Positions 23,209 to 30,066 of a stretch of DNA of 30,066 bases are shown in pieces; the stretch's first letter is position 1, and each line of letters opens with the position of its first letter. Both the position numbers and the translations under genes were made by a program. Source of the stretch: Cyanobacteria bacterium UBA2566 (GTDB lineage: Bacteria > Cyanobacteriota > Cyanobacteriia > Cyanobacteriales > Desertifilaceae); contig DDLS01000063.1 in NCBI GenBank assembly GCA_002340255.1, positions 1 to 30,066 on the forward strand. Reading direction: 5' to 3'. The notes under the pieces are model-generated. The model made no database searches. It had not been told where the DNA came from and worked only from the letters and a program-made list of their open reading frames with translations.

Positions 23209-25434
23209 ATGTTACTCAATTATGGAAGAGAAATTCCTCCCTACGAACAAGATATTGCTCGTATCGGCTGTATTCAAAACCATGGATTTTTGATTGCTCT
23301 GGAAGAAGAGAATTTTAGAGTTGTTTATGCCAGCGACAATATTGAAGATCTCTTTGGACTACCTCCACAAGAATTACTGGGTCAGAATGTGGATGTCCTA
23401 ATATCTCGAAAGCGCTTAAAACAAGAGATTACTAAACTTTCTGAATCTTCGAGCTTCATGATTCATGCCAGACTGAAAAGTCAAAAGCCATCTCGTAAAG
23501 TACTTCCTGTTTCCATTCATCGCAATTTAGATAATCTGATTATTCTGGAATTTGAGAACAACCGATCCGGGAAATCATCTGATATGGGGTTAACCTTAGA
23601 ACTCACGCAGGAAATCAGTAAAAAACTCAAGGTAGACACGGATTTACAACGGTCGTGTGAAACCTTGGCACAAGAAATAAAAAGAATCACTCAATTCGAT
23701 CGAGTGATGATTTACCAATACGATCAAGAGTTTAATGGACAAGTTATTGCCGAAGCTAAAAATGCTGAGATAGAACCCTTTCTGGGTTTGCATTTCCCAA
23801 AACAAGATACTCAATTTTGTTTGGAAATCTTAGAAGAAATTTGGTCGAGGATGATTCCAGATGTTCAATCTAAGACCATCCCCATACTATCGGATAAACA
23901 AAATGTTGGCGAGCAATCCTTGAATTTAACCCATTCTATTCTACGGGGACATACAAGTTGCCATCAGGAATATCTAAAAAACATGGGAGTTGGGGCAAGT
24001 TTAGTCTTGTCTTTAAAGAAGGAAGGAAAACTATGGGGACTGGTATCTTGCCACCATTGTAGCCCGAAATATGTATCCCATAAAGTGAGGCAAGTTGGAG
24101 AATTTATTTGTCAGCTTTTTTCGATAGAATTGAGTACAAAAACCGATCATGAAATTTATGAATATCGAGTCGAATCAAGTGGCGTTCAATCCCAACTTCT
24201 GGCATTCATGGGTCGGGATCATACCTTTATTGATGGTTTAGTGAACCATAAACCTAATTTATTGGATTTAGTCAATGCCCAAGGGGCTGCCATTTTCTGG
24301 AATGGCTCGTATACCACTCTGGGAATAACCCCAGAAGAACAAGACATTAGACAGTTAATTGCATGGCTCGATCGCAATCTAGAAGATGATTGTTTTTCTA
24401 CTCAAAGTTTAGCTCAAGTCTATCCTCAAGCAGAGACTTTTGAGCAAACAGCAGTGGGTTTATTGGCAGTCTATATCTCCCAAGATAATTATTTGCTCTG
24501 GTTTCGTCCAGAAGTTCTACAGACAATCAGTTGGGGAGGGAATCCCTATGAAAAACAAGAAGTTAAGGACGAAAACAACCAGATAAAATTATTGCCTCGG
24601 AATTCGTTTGAAGCCTGGAAAGAAATTATTCATGGTAAATCTTTACCCTGGAGAACTCATGAAATTGAAGCAGCAAAAGAGCTGCGAAAATCTCTAATTC
24701 ATATCATTTTAAATCAAGTGGATGAATTATCAAAGTTGACCCGAGAATTGGAGCGTTCTAATGCCGAGCTGGAAAAATTTGCTTATATTACTTCCCACGA
24801 TCTACAGGAACCGTTGAATCTGATTGCTAGTTATGTAGAATTGCTGGAAATGCGCTATGAAGATCGATTCGATAAAGATGGAAAAGACTTCTTAGGTTTT
24901 GTGGTGGAAGGGGTGAGCCATATGCAAGGTTTGATTGATGATTTGTTGGCTTATTCAAGAGTGGGAAGAAAAGATGAAGAGTTTGTTTGGATAAATGCAG
25001 AAGATAGTCTGAAACGGAGTTTGGTCAACTTACAGATTCGGATTGCCGAAGTGAAAGCTCAGATTACCTATGATTCTCTTCCTAATATTCTGGGCGATAC
25101 AACCCAATTAACACAACTGTTTCAGAATTTAATTAGTAATGCTCTCAAGTTTCACCGGGATAATATTTCCCAGGTTCATATTGGAGTTCGAGAGCAAAGA
25201 GAAGAATGGTTGTTTTCAGTACAAGATAATGGGATTGGTATTGAGAAAGAAATGGCCGATCGTATTTTTACCATTTTCCAACGTCTTCATACCCGTGAAG
25301 AATACGAAGGTACAGGCATTGGACTGGCTATTTGTAAAAAAATAGTTGAAGTTCATGGCGGTAAAATATGGGTGGAATCCGAAGTAGGTCAAGGGTCAAC
25401 TTTTTATTTTACTATTCCTAAGCAGACTGTCTAG
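23209..25434 (+). CDS. cph1: Phytochrome-type photoreceptor histidine kinase (Cph1-like)
   Basis: A 741-residue red/far-red light sensor kinase with PAS-GAF-PHY and kinase modules. The PAS domain keeps IGCIQNHGF (19-27). In the GAF domain, SCHQEYLKNMGVGASL (250-265) carries the bilin-attaching Cys251 and His252, and SCHHCSPKYV the second conserved histidine pair. The PHY tongue has WGG and PRNSFEAWKE (463-472). The kinase has phospho-acceptor His530 (ITSHDLQEPLN), an N box (NALKFH), DNGIGI and GTGIGLAI. The usual DIP motif of the GAF domain is altered: Asp200 stays but IP has become TQ. The chromophore is expected to be phycocyanobilin. ATG at 23209 has GGAGAG at good spacing. The Rcp1-like partner follows 112 bp later. 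Confidence 0.95.
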   Translation: MLLNYGREIPPYEQDIARIGCIQNHGFLIALEEENFRVVYASDNIEDLFGLPPQELLGQNVDVLISRKRLKQEITKLSESSSFMIHARLKSQKPSRKVLPVSIHRNLDNLIILEFENNRSGKSSDMGLTLELTQEISKKLKVDTDLQRSCETLAQEIKRITQFDRVMIYQYDQEFNGQVIAEAKNAEIEPFLGLHFPKQDTQFCLEILEEIWSRMIPDVQSKTIPILSDKQNVGEQSLNLTHSILRGHTSCHQEYLKNMGVGASLVLSLKKEGKLWGLVSCHHCSPKYVSHKVRQVGEFICQLFSIELSTKTDHEIYEYRVESSGVQSQLLAFMGRDHTFIDGLVNHKPNLLDLVNAQGAAIFWNGSYTTLGITPEEQDIRQLIAWLDRNLEDDCFSTQSLAQVYPQAETFEQTAVGLLAVYISQDNYLLWFRPEVLQTISWGGNPYEKQEVKDENNQIKLLPRNSFEAWKEIIHGKSLPWRTHEIEAAKELRKSLIHIILNQVDELSKLTRELERSNAELEKFAYITSHDLQEPLNLIASYVELLEMRYEDRFDKDGKDFLGFVVEGVSHMQGLIDDLLAYSRVGRKDEEFVWINAEDSLKRSLVNLQIRIAEVKAQITYDSLPNILGDTTQLTQLFQNLISNALKFHRDNISQVHIGVREQREEWLFSVQDNGIGIEKEMADRIFTIFQRLHTREEYEGTGIGLAICKKIVEVHGGKIWVESEVGQGSTFYFTIPKQTV

Positions 25435-25545
25435 ATGCGACATCGGTTAAGGTGTAACTGGATTAGACTTGACATTGCCAATCCCCATGGTTATTATTGC
25501 TCAAAAGTGCTTAATATTTTTTAACAAAAATAGGCTGTAATTTAA

Positions 25546-25986
25546 ATGACTAATTTGGATCAAGTTCATCGGATTTTAATGATCGAGGATAATTCGGCCC
25601 ATGTGCGTTTAATTCAGGAAGGGTTTAAACAAATTACTCGGCCATATCAGATTCGATCTGTAGATAATGGAGTAGATGCGATCGCCTATTTACGTTCTGA
25701 ACCTCCATTTACAGAACGTCTTCTTCCTGATTTAGTGCTGCTTGACTTAAATTTACCCCGAAAAAATGGTCGAGAAGTGCTAGCAGAAATTAAAACCGAT
25801 CCTAAACTTAAACATATCCCTATTTTGATTTTAAGTACATCTCAACGGCCAGAAGATATCCAAGAAAGCTACCAGTTACATGCCAATTGTTATCTTCATA
25901 AACCTAACAATCTGAAACAACTTTTTCATCTGGTTGAGCAAATTGAAACGTTTTGGTTTCGCACGGTTTCCCTTCCTCTGACTTGA
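25546..25986 (+). CDS. rcp1: CheY-like response regulator (Rcp1 type)
   Basis: A 146-residue stand-alone receiver domain, longer at both ends than CheY as in Rcp1 proteins. Acidic pocket IEDN (13-16) with Asp15, phospho-acceptor Asp67 (LLDLNLPRKNG), Ser/Thr switch LSTS (96-99) and Lys119 (YLHKPNN) are all present. Rcp1 takes the phosphate from the phytochrome kinase in the dark or far-red state; the gene order here (phytochrome then receiver) supports that pairing. There is no output domain, so it must act through another protein; the receiver-GGDEF-EAL gene 140 bp downstream is the nearest candidate, though its own receiver could also be the direct target. Confidence 0.93.
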   Translation: MTNLDQVHRILMIEDNSAHVRLIQEGFKQITRPYQIRSVDNGVDAIAYLRSEPPFTERLLPDLVLLDLNLPRKNGREVLAEIKTDPKLKHIPILILSTSQRPEDIQESYQLHANCYLHKPNNLKQLFHLVEQIETFWFRTVSLPLT

Positions 25987-26125
25987 TCCCTAACAGTTTT
26001 AGCGAGGATTGTTAATTTTTGTAAATAGAATAAAGCTTTGATGTTCTAATTGAGACGAATCCTTCTAGAATATAGAAATAAGTTGAAAAACTGTAATATA
26101 AAATCTAAATTCTTAAGAAGGGTGA

Positions 26126-28384
26126 TTGACGGTGGAAGACCCCTTAGTTCAAATTCAGATCCTTTTAATTGAAGACAATCGTGCTGAAGCTCGTCTACTA
26201 CAGGAGCGTTTGAAACAAGCGCCTTCTATGGAGGTTGAGCTTACCCATGTGAGTCGGTTATCAGAAGCTCTCAATCAACTAGAAGAGCAGGTGTTTAAGA
26301 TAATCTTGCTGGATTTGAGTTTACCGGATGCTCAAGGGCTAGAGTCCCTAAATCCTCTGATGGAGAAAGTACCAGATGTACCAATTATTGTATTGACAAA
26401 TAATACGGATAGTGCGTTAGCGGTAGAAGCGGTACGTCAAGGGGCGCAGGATTATTTGATCAAACGACAGTTAAATACGGAGTTGCTGACGCGATCGCTG
26501 CGCTACGCGATTGAACGGAAACAATCCTCTGATGCTCTGCGAAAAGCTAACGAAACCTTAGAACAGCGAGTGATTCAGCGTACGACTGATTTGGTACAAG
26601 CTAATCTACGCCTAAAACAAGAAATTAGCGATCGCCAGAACCTTGAAGAAGCCCTTCAGCAAGAAAAAGAACTGGCTCAAATCACACTTAATTCTATCGG
26701 TGATGCAGTGATTGTCACCAATGTCAATCACCAAATTGAATCTCTCAACCCAGTCGCAGAAAAACTGATGGGTTTAACCAGTTATGCGACTCAAGGTAGA
26801 TCGGTTAGTCAAATTTTCTCTAACAGCGATATTAAGCAAAAACCAATTGAAATCCTGATTCATCAATGCCTGACCACAGGAAAAATTGTTAAAGTCTCTA
26901 ACTACGCCCTTTACTTTAAGAGCGATCGCCAACATTATATTATTGAACTGTGCATTGCGCCCATTCGCTTAAAGGGTAATCTCCTAGTGGGAACCGTGAT
27001 TGTTTGCCGAGATGTCACTTCAGCCCGTAACCTCGCCCATCAACTCTCTTGGCAAGCAAGCCACGATCCCCTCACCGGTTTAATTAATCGCCGAGAATTT
27101 GAGCAATGCCTCAAAGCTGCTCTTGAGGAAACCCATCAATTGAATCAACAGCATATTTTATGCTATTTAGACTTAGATCAATTCAAAATCGTTAATGATA
27201 CCTGTGGCCATTCTGCCGGAGATCAACTGCTGCGTCAAATTACCGGTATTCTACAAAGTAATATTCGCAAAACTGATACCTTTGGTCGTCTAGGCGGAGA
27301 TGAATTTGGATTATTATTGCATTATTGTTCCGTGGGTGAAGGGCAAAAAGTTGCGCAAAAAATCATTGAAACCATTCAAAGTTTTCGCTTCGTTTGGGAA
27401 GATAAACTCTTTACGATAGGAGTGAGTATTGGCTTAGTCCCGATCGATCGATCCATTGAAAATGAACATATTGCCCTGAGTGCTGCCGATACGGCTATGT
27501 ATGCCGCTAAAGAAGGGGGACGTAACCGGATTCATATTTACCAAATCGAAGATCGAGAAGTGGTGAAACGGCAAGGCGATATGGAATGGGTTGCTCGCAT
27601 TAATCGTGCCCTAGAAGAGAATCAATTTTGCTTGTATATCCAACAAATTGTTCCTCTAAATTCCAGGTCTAACACTCGACTTTTTGGCGAACTGTTTATC
27701 CGTATGATTGATGGAAAAGGAACTCTTGTTCCTCCCATGGCTTTTCTACCAGCGGCTGAACGTTACGATCTGATGCCAGCAATCGATCGATGGGTGATTC
27801 GCCATTTATTTCAACAGTTATCCGATCAGATTAGTCAAAGATCGGGGGGGCAATATAATCGCTTATTGAAGCCGATTTATTTGATTAATTTATCGGGGGC
27901 AAGTTTTAATGATGTTTCGTTTTTAAAGTTCCTCAAAGAACAATTTTGGTTATATCATATTCCCCCCTCTCTAATTGGGTTTGAAATTACTGAAACGGTT
28001 GCCATTACGCACTTGAATCAGGCGGTCAGATTTATTACAGAGTTAAAAGAATTGGGATGTCAATTTGCCTTGGATGATTTTGGCAGTGGCATGTCCTCGT
28101 TTACTTATTTGAAACAATTGCCGATTGATTACTTAAAGATTGATGGAGCGTTTATTAAGAGTTTAATAGAGGATCGAATGAATCGAGTAATGGTGGAATC
28201 AATTCAGCGTATTGCTCAAGTGATGGGGTTAAAAACGATTGCTGAATCCATTGAAAATGAAGAAATTTTAGCGGAAGTGAAAGCCTTGGGGATTAACTAT
28301 GCTCAGGGTTATGGAATTCATAAACCCCACCGGTTTACCCTGGAAAAAAAGTTGGAATTGATGTATAGTGCTTTGCCTGGGTAA
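26126..28384 (+). CDS. REC-PAS-GGDEF-EAL cyclic di-GMP signalling protein
   Basis: A 752-residue cytosolic protein. Order: receiver domain with Asp17, Asp63 and Lys113; a coiled coil (about 130-185); a PAS domain (185-300) followed by GGDEF (catalytic site 390-394) with an intact inhibitory site RKTD (381-384) five residues before; then an EAL domain. In the EAL domain the signature is GELFIR (E522-L-F), so the Glu is kept but EAL has become ELF; FEITETV, LDDFGSG (Asp650, Asp651), LKIDG and AESIE are present. It may therefore make and degrade c-di-GMP, gated by phosphorylation. The start is TTG at 26126 or GTG at 26132, with AAGAAGG upstream. Placed after phytochrome and Rcp1, it is the likely output of the light signal. 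Confidence 0.93.
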   Translation: MTVEDPLVQIQILLIEDNRAEARLLQERLKQAPSMEVELTHVSRLSEALNQLEEQVFKIILLDLSLPDAQGLESLNPLMEKVPDVPIIVLTNNTDSALAVEAVRQGAQDYLIKRQLNTELLTRSLRYAIERKQSSDALRKANETLEQRVIQRTTDLVQANLRLKQEISDRQNLEEALQQEKELAQITLNSIGDAVIVTNVNHQIESLNPVAEKLMGLTSYATQGRSVSQIFSNSDIKQKPIEILIHQCLTTGKIVKVSNYALYFKSDRQHYIIELCIAPIRLKGNLLVGTVIVCRDVTSARNLAHQLSWQASHDPLTGLINRREFEQCLKAALEETHQLNQQHILCYLDLDQFKIVNDTCGHSAGDQLLRQITGILQSNIRKTDTFGRLGGDEFGLLLHYCSVGEGQKVAQKIIETIQSFRFVWEDKLFTIGVSIGLVPIDRSIENEHIALSAADTAMYAAKEGGRNRIHIYQIEDREVVKRQGDMEWVARINRALEENQFCLYIQQIVPLNSRSNTRLFGELFIRMIDGKGTLVPPMAFLPAAERYDLMPAIDRWVIRHLFQQLSDQISQRSGGQYNRLLKPIYLINLSGASFNDVSFLKFLKEQFWLYHIPPSLIGFEITETVAITHLNQAVRFITELKELGCQFALDDFGSGMSSFTYLKQLPIDYLKIDGAFIKSLIEDRMNRVMVESIQRIAQVMGLKTIAESIENEEILAEVKALGINYAQGYGIHKPHRFTLEKKLELMYSALPG

Positions 28385-28446
28385 TGGGGAATGGGGAATA
28401 GGGAATAGGGACTTTTTGTGTTTGGAGTGTGTCCCTAATTCCCCTA
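28385..28446. repeat. G-rich tandem repeat with complementary C-rich run
   Basis: GGGAATA-like units start one base after the stop of the GGDEF-EAL gene and resemble those at 1-42. GGGAATAGGGAC (28401-28412) can pair with GTCCCTAATTCCC (28431-28443) with one bulge around a T-rich loop, so the transcript could end in a hairpin here. Confidence 0.55.
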
Positions 28447-28557
28447 TCTCTCCAAGAAATGTGACGTTTTATTACGATTTTCGGGAATTTGCATAAAATT
28501 ACCCTGAAAAAATAGAGATCCTTATAGAAGTGCATAAATTTAATTAGGGATGGAGCC

Positions 28558-28834
28558 ATGAATTATCGCTATCGATTGGCGACTCTAGAGGATGCAGAAC
28601 AAATTGCCCCACTATGGGTGGAATCTGCCGCAGAGCGCCAAGAAATTGACCCATCTATGCGGGTAAAACCAAATTTTGACTTTAATGCTTAATATTCGCC
28701 ATCAATTGGCTAAACCACTCACCTATGCCTGGGTTTTGGAGGTTGAAGGGGCGATCGCCAGTTGCTTGATTATTTATTTCTCTGAACCATCATTTTTACC
28801 TTACCCTTCTCACCTCCACCCTAGGAATCTTTAG
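28558..28834 (+). pseudogene. Frameshifted, truncated GNAT acetyltransferase
   Basis: ATG at 28558 opens 44 codons (MNYRYRLATLEDAEQIAPLW and on to KPNFDFNA) ending at TAA 28690-28692. In a second frame from ATG 28685 the protein clearly goes on, MLNIRHQLAKPLTYAWVLEV then EGAIASCLIIYFSEP, ending with TAG at 28832. The first part is the usual N-terminal strand and helix of a GNAT domain; the second is the next helix and strands. A one-base change between about 28680 and 28690 would join them. The CoA loop and the C-terminal half are missing: after SEPSF the sequence becomes the signal peptide of the next gene. A functional enzyme is unlikely. Confidence 0.7.
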
Positions 28835-30066
28835 CCTCGCCCCCAAAACCCTTACCCAACCAATTATTCCCGCCATGGATGGTACAGGAACCCTCGTCAA
28901 TACTCAAGGCAATCAATTCAATATTCAAGGCGGACAACTTTCCGGAAATGGACGCAACCTATTCCATAGTCTTGAACAACTCGGATTATCTCAAGGGCAA
29001 ATTGCCAACTTCATGAGTACTCCTCAAATTCAGAATATTTTAACCCGAGTCAACGGAGGCAATGCCTCCATTATCAACGGTTTAATTCAAGTCTCTGGTG
29101 GCAACTCTAACCTCTTCATTATGAATCCTGCCGGAATTGTGTTTGGTCCCAATGCCCAGCTCAATGTTCCCGCCGATTTTATCGCCACTACTGCCACCGC
29201 AATTGGCTTGGGTAATGGACAATGGTTTAACGCAGTAGGCGACAATAACTGGAGTCAACTCGTCGGCACGCCCCATGAATTTCGCTTCGATCTTAATGGC
29301 TCCGGCAGTATCGTTAACTTCGGAGACTTGAAGCTTTCCGAAGGTTCCAATCTCACTTTAATGGGCGCAAATGTTATTAATCTGGGAACCTTAGAAGCCC
29401 CTGGCGGAACCATCAATATCCTCGCCATTCCCGACCAACAAATTATTAGAATTACCCAAGAAGGATACCTATTAAGCCTCGATATTCCCCTAGATGAGAA
29501 TCAGGAAGAATCCCCAATCACCCCCCTCCAAATTCCCGAACTTCTCACCCATTCAGGACTCGATCATGCCGATCGATTTCAAGTTAACGAACAAGGGCAA
29601 ATTGTCCTCTCTGGAAGTGGCATAGAAATTCCCGATGTTAATGGAGTCTCCCTCATCTCCGGAACCGTAAATACATCCGCAGAAAATGGCGGTATCATTA
29701 ACATTATGGGAGAGCGCATCGGAATTATTGACGCAACCCTCAATGTTTCCGGAAGATTTGATGGTGGAACACTGAGAATAGGCGGTGACTTTACAGCGCG
29801 AAGCGCTGTATCGCGATTGAAGCCACAAATAATATCACCATTGAAGACCTGAGCAATAATCTGCTACAAGGCTCTCAATATAGATTAACCTTTGTTGCTG
29901 ATGCTGACAAGGACGGACAAGGCTCATTTTCCATGGATGCAGAAGATAGAATTCACACTGCTGGACCAGTTAATATTTCCGGAGCAGGGCTAAGAATTGG
30001 CACAATTTCCACTTCATCCGCAGTGGGAGATAGTACCTCATTACCCCTCTTCTATCACTCTAGGCA
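28770..30066 (+). pseudogene. Haemagglutinin-like two-partner secretion protein, broken; incomplete at the window edge
   Basis: N-terminal part of a filamentous haemagglutinin-type secreted protein. The TPS signal domain is clear: LVNTQGNQFNIQGGQLSGNG, then IINGLIQVSGGNSNLFIMNP, AGIVFGPNAQLNVPADFIAT. A signal peptide (LTLLTSTLGIFSLAPKTLTQ) precedes it in frame from 28800, but no ATG, GTG or TTG opens that frame between its upstream stop (28767) and the first ATG at 28875, which lies after the signal peptide. At 29792-29810 a palindrome interrupts the frame, and similar protein continues in another frame from 29816 (IEATNNITIEDLSNNLLQGS). The frame from ATG 28875 itself ends at 29852. It looks like a decayed gene, or one that needs its end outside the window for judgement. 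Transport would use an outer-membrane TpsB partner, not seen here. Confidence 0.75.
29792..29810. repeat. GCGC palindrome at the haemagglutinin frameshift, TACAGCGC-GAA-GCGCTGTA
   Basis: A perfect eight-base stem with loop GAA. Its core is the reverse complement of the palindrome at 3293-3307. It sits exactly where the reading frame changes. Confidence 0.8.

Noticed and set aside
23209..25434. Bacteriophytochrome with N-terminal biliverdin cysteine
   Set aside because: Although Cys21 sits in the PAS domain near the right place, the GAF Cys251-His252 matches Cph1-type phycocyanobilin attachment, and Cys21 is inside the IGCIQNHG strand rather than in the N-terminal extension.
29553..29828. Minus-strand 91-codon frame inside the haemagglutinin-like gene
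   Set aside because: Antisense shadow of a repetitive coding sequence; Ser- and Asn-rich without any motif.

Overview
The window comes from a cyanobacterium, most likely a filamentous, Oscillatoriales-type one. The evidence is a photosystem II gene (psbI), a cyanobacterial-type phytochrome with its response regulator, three cyanobacterial RRM RNA-binding proteins, a Ser/Thr kinase fused to WD40 repeats, and the octamer GCGATCGC (HIP1), which I count about 34 times by eye in 30 kb where chance predicts less than one. The genus is inference.

Layout. 1-3.0 kb: cobI (cobalamin pathway), a small helical ORF, and a zinc-ribbon/kinase/WD40 protein. 3.0-3.5 kb: gene-poor, with two short inverted-repeat elements and one doubtful tiny ORF. 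3.5-8.2 kb: a methyltransferase, gatA, an alpha/beta hydrolase and a solitary cytosine-5 DNA methyltransferase. 8.2-12.2 kb: a small exported repeat protein that looks like a 7(1) septoil knot protein, a methyltransferase-like protein, penicillin-binding protein 1C (carrying an in-frame 63-bp repeat insertion) and a GNAT acetyltransferase. 12.3-17.5 kb: a GIY-YIG protein coupled to a 60-aa protein, fumC, a class II aldolase remnant, a PARG-like TIGR02452 protein, psbI and a proline/glutamine-rich conserved cyanobacterial protein. 17.6-20.7 kb: a GH38 alpha-mannosidase. 20.7-22.2 kb: three tandem rbp genes with structured leaders. 22.4-23.2 kb: cbiQ. 23.2-28.4 kb: phytochrome kinase, Rcp1-like regulator and a REC-PAS-GGDEF-EAL protein, all on one strand. 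28.5 kb to the end: a frameshifted acetyltransferase running into a haemagglutinin-like secreted protein that has lost its start and is frameshifted at a short palindrome.

How the genes fit together. The clearest functional unit is the light-signalling set: phytochrome (Cys251-His252 bilin site, His530 kinase site), CheY-like partner, and a c-di-GMP synthesis/breakdown protein with its own receiver domain. The three rbp genes form a second unit; the first two share a leader element of two blocks at nearly the same spacing. Most other genes are single housekeeping genes. Short nonautonomous elements (a 63-64 bp inverted repeat, a 15-19 bp GCGC palindrome, and G-rich tandem repeats) lie between genes and in two cases inside them, and explain most of the irregularities. 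I found no tRNA, rRNA, CRISPR array, insertion sequence or defence operon.
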